64,000 bases of DNA from Candidatus Kryptobacter tengchongensis. Its GTDB lineage: Bacteria > Bacteroidota > Ignavibacteria > Kryptoniales > Kryptoniaceae. A program made the position numbers and the translations under genes. The DNA lies in the NCBI GenBank assembly GCA_001485605.1, contig FAON01000008.1:124001-188000 (forward strand), written 5' to 3'. The first letter of the stretch is position 1, and the number at the start of each line of letters is the position of its first letter. This document shows, piece by piece, positions 25,639-35,231 of this stretch. The notes beneath the pieces are model-generated. The model worked only from the letters and a program-made list of their open reading frames with translations. It was not told the DNA's origin and made no database searches.

Positions 25639-27960
25639 ATGAAAATACGAAGTTTTACATCCCTTTTTCAAAGGGATTTGATTTTGAAAGTTCTTATGTT
25701 TTTTCTCATTCCCATCTCTGCTGTGTTCTTGTTCAGGAGTCCACATGCGTTTGAATATAAATATGAAATTGGAAGCGTCTGGCTTTATGATGATGTGGTC
25801 GCTCCTTTTTCCTTCCCGATATACAAGGACGAAAAACAGTATCAAGAAGAACTTGAGAAAGTTTACAGCAGAGTTTATTTTATTTTTGATGTTGATACAC
25901 AGGTATACAAGAACCAGCTGAACGAATTACGGAAATTCTTAACTAACTTGAAATCATATCTTGATTTAAAGCAAAATTATCAGGTCAAATTAAATCAGCG
26001 GGTTAATTTAAATCTTCTCAAGCATGATTCTATTGAAATTGAAAATTTGAGGGAAAATTTAATTCAGAAGGTCACCAATGATGAACTTAACAAAATTGAA
26101 TCAATGTATAAAATTGGGTATTTTGATTTCAACAAATTAAAGATTGTTGGGGAGACATATCTTGCGTTGGTTTATCAACCAGTGGGTGTGATCTCGGTTC
26201 CAAGATCGGAGTTGAAAAGAAATGAAATAGTTTTAAGAAGGGGGAAGTTTGAGGAGGTTTATAAGCAAGGGAAATTTTATGACCTGAGGGAAAGTTTTGA
26301 ACTTGCAAAAGAGTTAACACGGAGAAATTTCCCAGAGCTTATTGAGGTTGATTCGGTTTATTTTGATATAATTGCGAAAATTTTTTATTCATTTGTTAAA
26401 CCAAATTTGGTTTTTAACGAATCTGAGACGAACAATTTGATTGAGCGGGAAAAGAGTAAAGTTTTAAGAACTGCTGGCATCGTTCGTGAAAATGAAAAAA
26501 TAATATCAAGGCATGAGATAATAACCCCTGATAAGTATTTAAAGCTTGAATCCTTAAAAAGAGCGCAAAAGGAGCGTGGCATTGGAACTGGACAAGTTAT
26601 AAAAGACCTTGGGCGTTTTATCCTTACGGGGACCCTATTTGCTATCTTCTGGATTTATCTTTACATGTATAGAAAGAAAATTTATTTTGACAATAAACTG
26701 CTCTCGCTTATAACTGCTCTTTTTCTTCTGGAAATTTTGCTTGCCTTCTTGATAACAAAGATAAAAACCGGGTATGAGATATACTATCTTATCCTTATAC
26801 CAGCGTTTTCAATGTTGATGACGGTGATTTTTGATTCAAGGGTTGCATTTTGGGCAACTGTGGTGATCTCACTTATAATTGGTTCTCTTATAGGTTACAA
26901 TTATGATATAGCATCAGCTTCGTTTGTTGCTGGGACTATTGCTATTTACTCCGTAAGAAGCATTGGGAATAGAATGCAGATTTTCAGGAGTTTCATTTTC
27001 ATTCTTATTGCGTATGTCTTTGTTATAGTTGGATTTTCTTTTCAAAAATATGAGTCCATTGCTGTTATTTTCGCAAAACTTGGTTTTGCGACGGCTAACG
27101 CTTTCCTTTCGCCAATTTTAACATATGGTTTGTTAATTTTTCTTGAGAGAATTTTTGGGATTATGACTGAAATCACCTTGCTTGAGCTTTCTGATTTCAA
27201 TCATCCACTTTTGCGTGAGCTTTCAGCAAGGGCTCCTGGGACATTTCACCATAGCATCGCAGTTGCAACTCTTGCTGAGGCAGCAGCGAAGGCGATTGGA
27301 GCTAATCCTGTGCTTGCACGTGTTGGGGCATATTATCATGATGTTGGGAAAATTTTTAATCCGGAATTCTTTGTTGAGAATCAAATGGAATCAGACAAAC
27401 TCCACAACTCAATTATGCCTGAGCAAAGCGTTCATATAATCATCTCGCATGTTGAAGAAGGGCAAAAAATCGCAAAAAGATATAAGCTTCCTTCAGAGAT
27501 AATAAAATTTATCCCTATGCATCATGGGACAACACTTGTGGCTTACTTCTATGGAAAAGCGTTGAAAAGAAAAGAACTTAGAAACATTGAAATTGAGGAA
27601 AGTAATTTTAGATATAAAGGACCAAAGCCAGATTCAAAAGAGACTGGAATAGTGATGCTTGCTGATTCTGTTGAAGCTGCTGTTAGGTCTCTTGATGAGA
27701 AAACCCCTGAGAACATAGAGAAAACGGTTGAAGCGATATTTGAAAGTAGAATTGAAGATGGTCAACTTGACGAGTCAAACTTGACATTTAAAGACATTGA
27801 GGATATAAAGAGAACATTCATTCAGATACTGGTCAACCTTTATCATCCAAGGGTTAAATATCCAGGGCAGGAAGAGATTGTAGAAGAGGCATCTGAAAGA
27901 AAGGAAGTTAAGATAAAGGCGAAAAGGAAAGCGAGAAGATTAAAAAATGGCGCAAGTTAA
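25639..27960 (+). CDS. pgpH: PgpH-type 7TM-HD cyclic-di-AMP phosphodiesterase
   Basis: A 773-residue membrane enzyme of the 7TMR-HD family. It has a first TM segment (about residues 15-32), an extracytoplasmic 7TMR-HDED sensor domain (about 40-310), seven clustered TM helices (about 320-510) and a cytoplasmic HD hydrolase domain with FHHSIAVATLAEAA, ARVGAYYHDVGKI and the downstream MHHGTT and LADSVEAAVR. In Listeria and other bacteria PgpH breaks down c-di-AMP and affects osmotic and stress responses. The basic tail overlaps the next gene by 14 nt. Confidence 0.9.
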   Translation: MKIRSFTSLFQRDLILKVLMFFLIPISAVFLFRSPHAFEYKYEIGSVWLYDDVVAPFSFPIYKDEKQYQEELEKVYSRVYFIFDVDTQVYKNQLNELRKFLTNLKSYLDLKQNYQVKLNQRVNLNLLKHDSIEIENLRENLIQKVTNDELNKIESMYKIGYFDFNKLKIVGETYLALVYQPVGVISVPRSELKRNEIVLRRGKFEEVYKQGKFYDLRESFELAKELTRRNFPELIEVDSVYFDIIAKIFYSFVKPNLVFNESETNNLIEREKSKVLRTAGIVRENEKIISRHEIITPDKYLKLESLKRAQKERGIGTGQVIKDLGRFILTGTLFAIFWIYLYMYRKKIYFDNKLLSLITALFLLEILLAFLITKIKTGYEIYYLILIPAFSMLMTVIFDSRVAFWATVVISLIIGSLIGYNYDIASASFVAGTIAIYSVRSIGNRMQIFRSFIFILIAYVFVIVGFSFQKYESIAVIFAKLGFATANAFLSPILTYGLLIFLERIFGIMTEITLLELSDFNHPLLRELSARAPGTFHHSIAVATLAEAAAKAIGANPVLARVGAYYHDVGKIFNPEFFVENQMESDKLHNSIMPEQSVHIIISHVEEGQKIAKRYKLPSEIIKFIPMHHGTTLVAYFYGKALKRKELRNIEIEESNFRYKGPKPDSKETGIVMLADSVEAAVRSLDEKTPENIEKTVEAIFESRIEDGQLDESNLTFKDIEDIKRTFIQILVNLYHPRVKYPGQEEIVEEASERKEVKIKAKRKARRLKNGAS

Positions 27961-28897
27961 AGGTAAATATGTAGATGAAAGTTTATTAAGAATCCGAAGT
28001 GTTAATTGGCAACGCTTTTTAAAGCATTTTCTCAAGTCAATTGAGATTGAAAAAGGTTATTCTAAAAACACTGTTGAATCATATTCAGTTGATCTTGTTC
28101 GCTATGTGTCTTTTCTTGAGGACAACGGGGTTGAACATCCGGATTTTGTTAGTGAGGAGTTAATAAGAAAGTATATTCGGGAACTTAGCTTAGTTGGTTT
28201 AAGCCCATCAAGCATATCAAGAAATGTAGCTTCAATAAGAACATTCCATAGGTTTTTACTTCTTGAGTCTTATTCAAAGAATTATCCAGCTGAAAACATT
28301 GAGCATCCGAAAATAAGAAAGAAGCCACCCGAGGTTTTAACTGTTGATGAGGTTTTTGCGCTTCTTGAACAACCTGATACTTCAACACCACTGGGGATAA
28401 GAGACAAGGCGATTCTTGAATTTATGTATGCAACGGGGGTTAGAGTTTCTGAGTTGATAAATTTAAGGCAAATTGATTTATATTTTGATATGGAATTTGT
28501 GCGAGTTTTCGGTAAGGGTTCAAAGGAGAGATTGGTTCCAATTGGAAAGGTTGCAATTGAATGGGTGAGGGAATATCAGTTGAAAATTAGACCAAAACTT
28601 GCTAAAATTGATAGTGGAGATTTTCTTTTCTTAAGTAGATTAGGAAAGAAATTGACGAGGATGAGCGTGTGGAAAATTGTTAAAAAGTATGCTCTGATGG
28701 CTGGGATAAAGAAGGAGATTCATCCTCACACGCTTAGACATTCGTTTGCGACACATCTTCTTGAGGGTGGCTCGGATTTAAGGTCTGTTCAAGAGATGCT
28801 TGGACATGCAAGTATAACCACAACTCAAATTTACACTCATATAAGTAATGAGACGATAAGGGAGATCTATTATCTTTACCACCCGAGATCAACTTAA
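27947..28897 (+). CDS. xerD: Tyrosine recombinase XerD/XerC
   Basis: A 316-residue site-specific recombinase, probably for chromosome dimer resolution at dif. The N-terminal SAM-like core-binding domain (FLKSIEIEKGYSKNTVESY) and the catalytic domain are complete: arginine I in ATGVRVSELINLR, HPHTLRHSFATHLLEGG with H-x-x-R, the LGHASITTTQIYTH histidine and the tyrosine nucleophile. The housekeeping context and absence of phage or transposon genes argue against a mobile-element integrase. It starts within the last 14 nt of pgpH. Length is slightly over the usual 295-300 because of an N-terminal extension. Confidence 0.9.
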   Translation: MAQVKGKYVDESLLRIRSVNWQRFLKHFLKSIEIEKGYSKNTVESYSVDLVRYVSFLEDNGVEHPDFVSEELIRKYIRELSLVGLSPSSISRNVASIRTFHRFLLLESYSKNYPAENIEHPKIRKKPPEVLTVDEVFALLEQPDTSTPLGIRDKAILEFMYATGVRVSELINLRQIDLYFDMEFVRVFGKGSKERLVPIGKVAIEWVREYQLKIRPKLAKIDSGDFLFLSRLGKKLTRMSVWKIVKKYALMAGIKKEIHPHTLRHSFATHLLEGGSDLRSVQEMLGHASITTTQIYTHISNETIREIYYLYHPRST

Positions 28898-28931
28898 ATT
28901 TTTTTAAAACCAAAACAAAGAGGAGAAAAAC

Positions 28932-30317
28932 ATGGCAGGACAACTTCCAAACTGGGAAAACATAGCAGAAAAAATTAACAGCTATGTTGATGATGTGAGA
29001 AATGAATTTGAACAAATGCTTGGTGAGATAGTTGAGATTCCAACTGTCAGCATGGATCCATCTTATAAAAACGATATTGAACGGGGTGCTGATCTTGCGG
29101 TTGAATTTTTGAAAAAATTCGGATTTGAAGCGAAAAAATGCACAACCCCTGGAAACCCAGTTGTCTTTGGATCTTATGTAACAGATCCAAAAAATCCAAC
29201 TGTTGCAATTTATAACCATCTTGATGTTCAACCGGCTGGTGGTCCTGAATGGATTCGGGAACCTTTTAAATTCACCAAGGAAAATGGTAAATATTATGGT
29301 CGTGGTACAACTGATGATAAGGGACCGGCGCTGACTGCTTTATTTGCAGCTCGTTTTGCGGTTGAAAATGGGATTCCGATAAACATTAAATTTATTTGGG
29401 AATTTGAGGAAGAAAACGGAAGCCCAAATTTTGAATATTTCATCAAGAATTACAAATCGGAACTTAAAACGAATTCTGTGCTTGTTTCCGATACCCTGTG
29501 GATCTCTTCAGACAAGCCAGCTATACCTTATGGATTGAGAGGATTACAAGGGGCAAGGCTTGTCCTTGAAACAGGAACAAAAGATGTTCATTCTGGGACA
29601 ACGGGTGGCTGGGCGAGAAATCCAATTGGGGAACTGTGTCAACTTATTTCACAGCTTTACGATGCAAAAACTGGCAAAGTTAAAATACCCGGATTTTATA
29701 AAGATGTGAAGAAATTAAGCGATAAAGAATTAAAAAATTTCCTTTCTTCTGGATTTGATGTGAAGAAAAGAATGGAAGTTTTTGGATTTAAAAGTGTGAG
29801 AACAAAGGATAAAGCTGAAGTTTTGAGAAGGATCTGGGCTGAACCAACTTTTGAGGTCCATGGGATTGTTGGAGGTTATACTGGACCAGGGATAAAAACA
29901 ATAGTTCCGCCAAGAGCTGAGGCAAAGATAAGTATGCGCCTTGTCCCGAACCAGACACCAAAGAAAGCTTTTAAGTTGCTCAAAGATTATGTCAAGAAGC
30001 TCAATCCAGATGTTGAGGTTATACGTGAAAATGCGTTGGAGCCATATCTTGGTGAGTTTGAAGGACCTTATGCGAGTGCAGCTGTGAAGGCAATTGAATA
30101 TGCGTTTGGCGTCAAACCTGCCTTTATAAGAGAAGGTGGTTCTATCGGTGCGGTTGTCACAATGCAAAAACTTCTTAAAGTCCCAATCGTGATGATTGGT
30201 TTGAGTCTTCCAGAACATGGTTATCATGAGCCAAACGAAAACTTTGATTGGAAACAAGCATCCGGTGGGATGAAAGCATTTGTGAGATACTTTTATGAGA
30301 TCTCCCAGATAAAATGA
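28932..30317 (+). CDS. M20-family metallopeptidase (dipeptidase-like)
   Basis: A 461-residue zinc peptidase of the M20 (ArgE/DapE/CNDP) family. The metal and catalytic motifs are present: [25 protein letters not shown] (bridging aspartate), the general base in [17 protein letters not shown] and the final histidine in [15 protein letters not shown]. The dimerisation lid is inserted at about 200-350. It most resembles cytosolic non-specific dipeptidases, so it probably completes peptide breakdown in the cytoplasm. A terminator follows directly. Confidence 0.88.
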   Translation: MAGQLPNWENIAEKINSYVDDVRNEFEQMLGEIVEIPTVSMDPSYKNDIERGADLAVEFLKKFGFEAKKCTTPGNPVVFGSYVTDPKNPTVAIYNHLDVQPAGGPEWIREPFKFTKENGKYYGRGTTDDKGPALTALFAARFAVENGIPINIKFIWEFEEENGSPNFEYFIKNYKSELKTNSVLVSDTLWISSDKPAIPYGLRGLQGARLVLETGTKDVHSGTTGGWARNPIGELCQLISQLYDAKTGKVKIPGFYKDVKKLSDKELKNFLSSGFDVKKRMEVFGFKSVRTKDKAEVLRRIWAEPTFEVHGIVGGYTGPGIKTIVPPRAEAKISMRLVPNQTPKKAFKLLKDYVKKLNPDVEVIRENALEPYLGEFEGPYASAAVKAIEYAFGVKPAFIREGGSIGAVVTMQKLLKVPIVMIGLSLPEHGYHEPNENFDWKQASGGMKAFVRYFYEISQIK

Positions 30318-30329
30318 AAACTTAAAATA

Positions 30330-30360
30330 AAAGGGGCTTTCTTCCGAAAGCCCCTTTTTA
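30330..30360 (+). terminator. Rho-independent terminator after the M20 peptidase
   Basis: AAGGGGCTTTC (30331-30341) pairs with GAAAGCCCCTT (30346-30356) around a TTCC loop and runs into a T-tract. Confidence 0.9.
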
Positions 30361-30455
30361 GTTTAAAAACTTGAAACTTAACAAAAATTTTATTATTAAT
30401 TATACTGTGTTTTTTAGAATTTGTGTTAAACTCTAAAAAACAGGAGGAGGTGAAA

Positions 30456-30863
30456 TTGAAAGCATTAGGGAGGCATCTTTTAATTGAGCTTTTCAACTGT
30501 GACAGAAAACTTTTAAACGATGTTAATTTCGTTGAAAAGGTTCTCACAAAATCAGCAGAACTTGCAGGGGCGACGATTGTGAAAACTTTTTTTCACACTT
30601 TTAATCCACATGGAGTAAGCGGGGTCGTCGTGATTGCAGAATCACATCTAACAATTCACACATGGCCAGAATATGGATACGCAGCAATTGATGTCTTTAC
30701 ATGTGGCGATGATGTTGATCCATATGTAAGTTATCAGTATCTGAAGGAAAAATTTAAGGCAAAGAGCGCTTACCTTATGGAGGTAAAGCGTGGACTTTCG
30801 GAGAATATCATGGGAACGATTACAAAGAAAATATCAGCAGGAGTCCTTGCAGGAGAAAAGTGA
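30456..30863 (+). CDS. speD: S-adenosylmethionine decarboxylase proenzyme
   Basis: Pyruvoyl-dependent enzyme that makes decarboxylated SAM, the aminopropyl donor for spermidine. With the TTG start at 30456 (GGAGGAGG five nt upstream), the self-cleaving serine is S63 in [12 protein letters not shown], the processing histidine is H68 and the catalytic cysteine is C83 in FTCGDD. These are exactly the positions seen in class 1b enzymes such as that of Thermotoga, which supports the start. Product length is 135 residues. It overlaps and is coupled to speE. Confidence 0.95.
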   Translation: MKALGRHLLIELFNCDRKLLNDVNFVEKVLTKSAELAGATIVKTFFHTFNPHGVSGVVVIAESHLTIHTWPEYGYAAIDVFTCGDDVDPYVSYQYLKEKFKAKSAYLMEVKRGLSENIMGTITKKISAGVLAGEK

Positions 30864-31731
30864 AGTAAATACGGATATCCCAAATAGTAGTAAAGAAGAT
30901 TTTTGGTTTACTGAATACGGTCCAACGAATACTTCTATTTCTTTAAGGGTGAAGTACAAACTTTTTGAAAAAGAAACACCATATCAAAAGATAGAAATTT
31001 TTGATTCCTATGATTATGGCAGAGTGATGGCTTTAGATGGCTTCATAATGCTAACTGAAAAAGATGAATTTATTTATCATGAGATGATCTCGCATGTTCC
31101 TCTTTTTACTCATCCAGAACCAAAGTATATACTTGTCATTGGTGGCGGAGACGGTGGAGCGGTAAGAGAAATTCTAAAGCATAAATCCGTTGAAAAAGTT
31201 GAACTTGTTGAAATTGATGAAGAGGTGGTGAATGCTTCAAAAATTTATTTCCCACAAATTGCCTCATGTCTTGAGGATAAAAGGGTTGAGATAAAGTTTC
31301 AAGATGGGGTTGAGTTCATAAAATCAAAAAAGGGAGTTTATGACATAGTTTTGATAGATTCACCAGACCCAATTGGTCCAGCGATCGGGCTTTTTGAAGA
31401 AGATTTTTATAAAAATGCTTTTTTTTCTTTGAATGACTCTGGGATTCTCGTTGCTCAATCTGAGTCACCCTTTGTTTTTCCAGATTTAATAAAGCGAGTT
31501 TACTCAATTTTCAAAAAATATTTCCCAATTGTTTATTTTTACCTTGCTAATGTCCCAACTTACGCAAGCGGTGTGATAAGCTTCATCCTCGGCTCAAAAA
31601 AGTTTGATCCGTTAAAAAACTTTGATCCTGAAAGGGTTAGGGGTTTTGACGCCAGTTTTAGATATTACAACGAGAAAGTTCATCTCGCATCGTTTGCTCT
31701 CCCGAACTTCTTCACGGAATTGCTTAAATGA
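30790..31731 (+). CDS. speE: Spermidine synthase (polyamine aminopropyltransferase)
   Basis: Transfers the aminopropyl group from decarboxylated SAM to putrescine or a related diamine. The SAM-binding motif is [14 protein letters not shown], the acidic ligand is in [11 protein letters not shown], and the diamine site is [11 protein letters not shown]. It follows speD, so the two make spermidine together; no putrescine-forming gene is in the window. The start is uncertain: ATG 30790 overlaps speD by 74 nt, while TTG 30847 gives a 294-residue product closer to the family length. The family core begins at DFWFTEYGP. Confidence 0.93.
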   Translation: MDFRRISWERLQRKYQQESLQEKSEVNTDIPNSSKEDFWFTEYGPTNTSISLRVKYKLFEKETPYQKIEIFDSYDYGRVMALDGFIMLTEKDEFIYHEMISHVPLFTHPEPKYILVIGGGDGGAVREILKHKSVEKVELVEIDEEVVNASKIYFPQIASCLEDKRVEIKFQDGVEFIKSKKGVYDIVLIDSPDPIGPAIGLFEEDFYKNAFFSLNDSGILVAQSESPFVFPDLIKRVYSIFKKYFPIVYFYLANVPTYASGVISFILGSKKFDPLKNFDPERVRGFDASFRYYNEKVHLASFALPNFFTELLK

Positions 31732-31741
31732 AAACTTTGAA

Positions 31742-32068
31742 ATGCGGGTTTTTAGAAAAACATATATTCTTATTTTGACTTTGGCTTTTTTTGTTTCATG
31801 CGGTTCGGAAAAAGGGGAAGATAAAGATAAAAAATTTGTGCAAGTATATGCCGAGATTTTGTATTTGACGGAAAAATTTAAAACCGACACAATCCAACTT
31901 AAGACTAAAATTGATTCAGTTTTGAATGTAAACCAAGTGGAAATGAAACAGATTGATTCAATTGCGAGCTCATACGGTAAAGACCCGAAGAAGTGGTCCG
32001 AATTTTTTGACAAAGTAAAAAAATATCTTGATGAAAAAAGCTTAAATGTCCGACCCAAAAAACATTGA
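31742..32068 (+). CDS. Small lipoprotein (DUF4296-like)
   Basis: A 108-residue lipoprotein. The signal peptide MRVFRKTYILILTLAFFVSC ends in the lipobox FVSC with the acylated cysteine at residue 20, followed by a charged, mostly helical domain. The pattern (short, lipidated, YAEILYLTEKF then a D-x-x-L-x region) is similar to the DUF4296 proteins of Bacteroidetes and relatives, but I cannot confirm this without a profile search. Its 3' end overlaps the DUF2851 gene by 23 nt, a link that may be functional. Confidence 0.7.
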   Translation: MRVFRKTYILILTLAFFVSCGSEKGEDKDKKFVQVYAEILYLTEKFKTDTIQLKTKIDSVLNVNQVEMKQIDSIASSYGKDPKKWSEFFDKVKKYLDEKSLNVRPKKH

Positions 32069-33500
32069 TGAAGTATATCTTTACTCTATATGGCTTTCGC
32101 ACGCTGGTAAAATAAACTTGAAAACAAAAAGTAATGATTTAATTGAAGTTCTTGACACTGGCGAAGTTAATACCGATGACGGGGCTGATTTTGTAAATGC
32201 AAGGATTAAAATTAATGAGAAAATTTACCGTGGCGATGTTGAAATTCATGTAAAAGCTTCTGATTGGAAAACCCACAAACATCATCTTGACGATAGATAT
32301 AACACCGTTATCCTTCATGTTGTTTTTAGAGATGATACGAAAGATGGTTTCGTTCAGACAAGTTCAGGAAGAAAAGTTTTAACTGCGGAAATTGAATGGG
32401 AAAGTGAAATTTTTAAAGCAAATGTGAGGAAAAACGATAAAATTAAGTGCTACGATATCAATAAGGTGGTCCCAAATGAGGAAAAGCTTAAATGGATAAG
32501 AAAGCTTGGATTGACCCGATTGTTTTTCAAAGCCAGAAATTTAAGCGAGAGGTTGACCGAGATAGTTGATGAAAATTTCTTTTTAATTTCCGAATCGCCC
32601 AGAGATTATTTACCAACGCATCAAAGTTATTCCCTTTATCAGTTATCGCATCGTTTTGTGTGGGATCAACTTCTTTATGAAAAGATTATGGAAGGGCTTG
32701 GATATTCAAAAAATAAATTGCCATTTCAAAAGCTTTCAAGAAATTTGACATTGAAGTTTATATCTGAACATTCATTTGCTCATTCATATGAAAAACAAAT
32801 CTTTAAAATTCAATCTTTGCTGTTTGGAGCATCTGGGTTATTAGATCATTTCATTAAAAAGAAAGTTGACCATGAAACGAAACTTTTTCTTGAGGAGATG
32901 TATAATGAGTGGATGAATGTGAGGAAATTTTACCATCGTGAGGTAATGCATCATTCCGAATGGAAGTTTTTAGCTGTAAGACCTGCAAATTCACCTGTAT
33001 TTAAACTTGCTGGCGCTTCGGTTTTAATATGGCGTTTGATACATGATGATTTTTACGCTAAAATAAACGACATAATACTTTCAAATTTAAACCCAATTGA
33101 AAAAACACAACACCTTGTGAATTTATTCCGTGTCAAATCCGAAGGTTATTGGGAAAATCATTACAACTTTGGTCGCAGTCGTGGCGTCAAAACTGGGTAT
33201 ACAGTTGGAATCTTAAAGGCAAGGGAGATCATTGTAAATGTTGTTCTACCGATAATGCTTACATTTTCAAGAATTTTCAAAAATGATGAAATTGAGAAAA
33301 GAGTTATTGATATTTACAAAAGTTTTCCAAATTTATCAGCAAATTGGATAACGGCAAAAATTGAGGAAGAGCTTTTCAGAGGTGCGGTGAAGCTTTCATC
33401 TTCAGGTTTGACACATCAAGGCGGGATTCAGCTTTATAAGTTTTACTGTTCAAATTCCATGTGCAATGCTTGTGCAATAGGAAATAAACTTTTTCTATAA
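32046..33500 (+). CDS. DUF2851 family protein
   Basis: A 484-residue soluble protein that matches the DUF2851 family found mainly in Bacteroidetes, Chlorobi and relatives. Characteristic segments are the N-terminal VLDTGEVNTDDGADFVNARIK, the RGDVEIHVKASDWKTHKH block, LILHVV-like strand (TVILHVVFRDD) and the C-terminal CSNSMCNACAIG with three cysteines that could bind metal. The function of this family is not known. It starts within the preceding lipoprotein gene, so the two are probably co-translated. It converges on the ABC ATPase gene with almost no gap. Confidence 0.85.
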   Translation: MSDPKNIDEVYLYSIWLSHAGKINLKTKSNDLIEVLDTGEVNTDDGADFVNARIKINEKIYRGDVEIHVKASDWKTHKHHLDDRYNTVILHVVFRDDTKDGFVQTSSGRKVLTAEIEWESEIFKANVRKNDKIKCYDINKVVPNEEKLKWIRKLGLTRLFFKARNLSERLTEIVDENFFLISESPRDYLPTHQSYSLYQLSHRFVWDQLLYEKIMEGLGYSKNKLPFQKLSRNLTLKFISEHSFAHSYEKQIFKIQSLLFGASGLLDHFIKKKVDHETKLFLEEMYNEWMNVRKFYHREVMHHSEWKFLAVRPANSPVFKLAGASVLIWRLIHDDFYAKINDIILSNLNPIEKTQHLVNLFRVKSEGYWENHYNFGRSRGVKTGYTVGILKAREIIVNVVLPIMLTFSRIFKNDEIEKRVIDIYKSFPNLSANWITAKIEEELFRGAVKLSSSGLTHQGGIQLYKFYCSNSMCNACAIGNKLFL

Positions 33501-33501
33501 A

Positions 33502-34263
33502 TCACTTTACCTTGTTGATGAAATTGTGAATTTTCTCCCCGAGTTTTTCACTTCCCGTTAGTTTTATGAAAGCGTTGTTCAAATCTGTTACATCCGCAAT
33601 TTTTAGTATCTCTTCAACTGTTCCAGAGGCTATGATTTCGCCATGGTTAATTATGATGAGTTTATCACAGATTTTTTCAATGACATCAAGTAAGTGTGAA
33701 GAGTAGAAGATAGTTCTGTTATTTTCGGCAAGCTTTTTTATGATTTCCTTGAAAACTTGTATTGCATTTGCATCAAGACCGTTCAATGGCTCATCAAGAA
33801 ACAGAACCTTTGGGTCATGCATAAGGGCGGATATGATCACAATCTTTTGTTTCATTCCTTTAGAAAAACTTAACATTGGCTCGTTTCTATGTTCATAGAT
33901 TTCAAAGATCTCCATCAATTCAGTTATTCTTTTTATGATCGTTGTTTCATCCATTTGATAAACTCTACCAACGAAAGAGAGAAATTCCATAGGGGTTAAT
34001 GTTTCAAACACTGCTCCTGATTCTGGGACATAGCCAATTATTTTCTTTACAGCGTTTGGATTTTCAACTATATTTATTCCATCTATATATGCGGTGCCAC
34101 CTGATGGTTTGATTATACCGGTGAGAATTTTTATCGTTGTTGTCTTCCCAGCACCATTTGGTCCGATATATCCGCAGATCTCTCCCTTCCCGACACTAAA
34201 GCTTACGCTGTTTAAAACCGCTTTACCATCAAAGTATTTTATTATCTTGATTGCTTCAATCAT
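33502..34263 (-). CDS. ABC transporter ATP-binding protein (ABC-2/DrrA type)
   Basis: A 253-residue ATPase with Walker A GPNGAGKTTTIKIL, Q-loop GYVPESGAVFETLTP, signature LSFSKGMKQKIVI, Walker B VLFLDEPLNGLD and the H-loop FYSSHLLD. The sequence class pairs with ABC-2 type export permeases, but no permease gene is adjacent: upstream are a lipoprotein and a phosphoesterase, downstream is a convergent gene. Its ATG overlaps the stop of the FN3 lipoprotein (ATGA), so the genes are coupled. Confidence 0.88.
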   Translation of the reverse strand: MIEAIKIIKYFDGKAVLNSVSFSVGKGEICGYIGPNGAGKTTTIKILTGIIKPSGGTAYIDGINIVENPNAVKKIIGYVPESGAVFETLTPMEFLSFVGRVYQMDETTIIKRITELMEIFEIYEHRNEPMLSFSKGMKQKIVIISALMHDPKVLFLDEPLNGLDANAIQVFKEIIKKLAENNRTIFYSSHLLDVIEKICDKLIIINHGEIIASGTVEEILKIADVTDLNNAFIKLTGSEKLGEKIHNFINKVK

Positions 34264-35231
34264 CTTAAAATCACGGTAAAGTTTCTCGTTTCGCTGATTG
34301 AATTTATGATATTTTCTCCTTTTGTAAAAGTTGCAACCTTCCAGAAGTAAGTTTTGCCACTGTAAAGGGACGAGCCGGTGTAAGAAACGGAAATGGTATC
34401 ATTTGAGCTTTCTGAATATACAACCCTTTTCCATATTTCATTCCCAAATCTTGATGTTGATATAAAGATAACATAACCAGAGGCATGTTCAACTTTTTTC
34501 CACTTGAAAGTTAAATCGTAGCTTGTAATTGCGTTGTTTTCTGGTTTAATCAGTTCAGGTTGCTTCAAAATTATATCATCCTCTTCATAACTTGGTTTGC
34601 TTTGAAGTCCACCTTTATCAATAGCGACAATTTTGTAATAGTAGCGTTGATTTAAAGATAGATTCAATGTATCCCTGTAAAAATTTATCGTTGAAGTTCC
34701 AACGAGGTTAGAGTCGTGAGTTGTAAAGTTAGGTGTTTTTGATCTGAAAATTTTATAAAGTTTTATGTCCCCATCTGGATTTTTATACCAGCTTAAATTT
34801 ATGTAGATTCCATCGGGATCGTTATGAGCTTCAACTGTTAATCCATAGGGTTGGACAGGCGGATAAAGGTTTAAAGGTTTTGCTCCCACGATTACACTTG
34901 GTTCGCTTTCATTTCCAGAGTTATCAACGGCGGTTATATAATAATAGTATGTTGTGTCATAGTCAAGGTCTTTATCCCCAAATATATTTTCGGATGTTTG
35001 CGAAATAAATGAGAAATTTAGGCTATCGGTGGAGCGGTAAATTTTATAAAACGCAAAGTCCGATTCTTTATTCTTTTCCCATACGAGAATTATCATTCCA
35101 TCCCCCGCAAAGTAGATATACACTCCTTGTGGCGGTGACGGTGGAGTTGTATCAGGTTCTGTTATTTGTTCCATTTCCCTTGCACAGCCGAATATGATGA
35201 TTAAACAGAATAAAAGAACAAACGCACGCAT
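34260..35231 (-). CDS. Lipoprotein with fibronectin type III repeats
   Basis: A 323-residue lipoprotein. The signal peptide MRAFVLLFCLIIIFGC has the lipobox IFGC (Cys16). Two or three FN3-like beta domains follow, with the patterns PPSPPQGVYIYFAGDGMIILVW and YYYYITAVDNSGNESEPS (residues about 100-116) and a second copy at about 120-225 ending YYYKIVAIDKGGLQS; a third beta domain runs to the end. Likely surface or periplasm-facing and used for adhesion or binding of a partner. It lies directly after the metallophosphoesterase (TAAATG) and overlaps the ABC ATPase. Confidence 0.8.
   Translation of the reverse strand: MRAFVLLFCLIIIFGCAREMEQITEPDTTPPSPPQGVYIYFAGDGMIILVWEKNKESDFAFYKIYRSTDSLNFSFISQTSENIFGDKDLDYDTTYYYYITAVDNSGNESEPSVIVGAKPLNLYPPVQPYGLTVEAHNDPDGIYINLSWYKNPDGDIKLYKIFRSKTPNFTTHDSNLVGTSTINFYRDTLNLSLNQRYYYKIVAIDKGGLQSKPSYEEDDIILKQPELIKPENNAITSYDLTFKWKKVEHASGYVIFISTSRFGNEIWKRVVYSESSNDTISVSYTGSSLYSGKTYFWKVATFTKGENIINSISETRNFTVILR

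Noticed and set aside
27947-28897. Tyrosine recombinase as the integrase of a mobile element
   Set aside because: Full XerC/D architecture, housekeeping neighbours and no flanking repeats, tRNA or phage genes.
31742-32068. Start of the lipoprotein gene at 31622
   Set aside because: That frame would overlap the end of speE by over 100 nt and place 40 unrelated residues before a perfect lipoprotein signal peptide.
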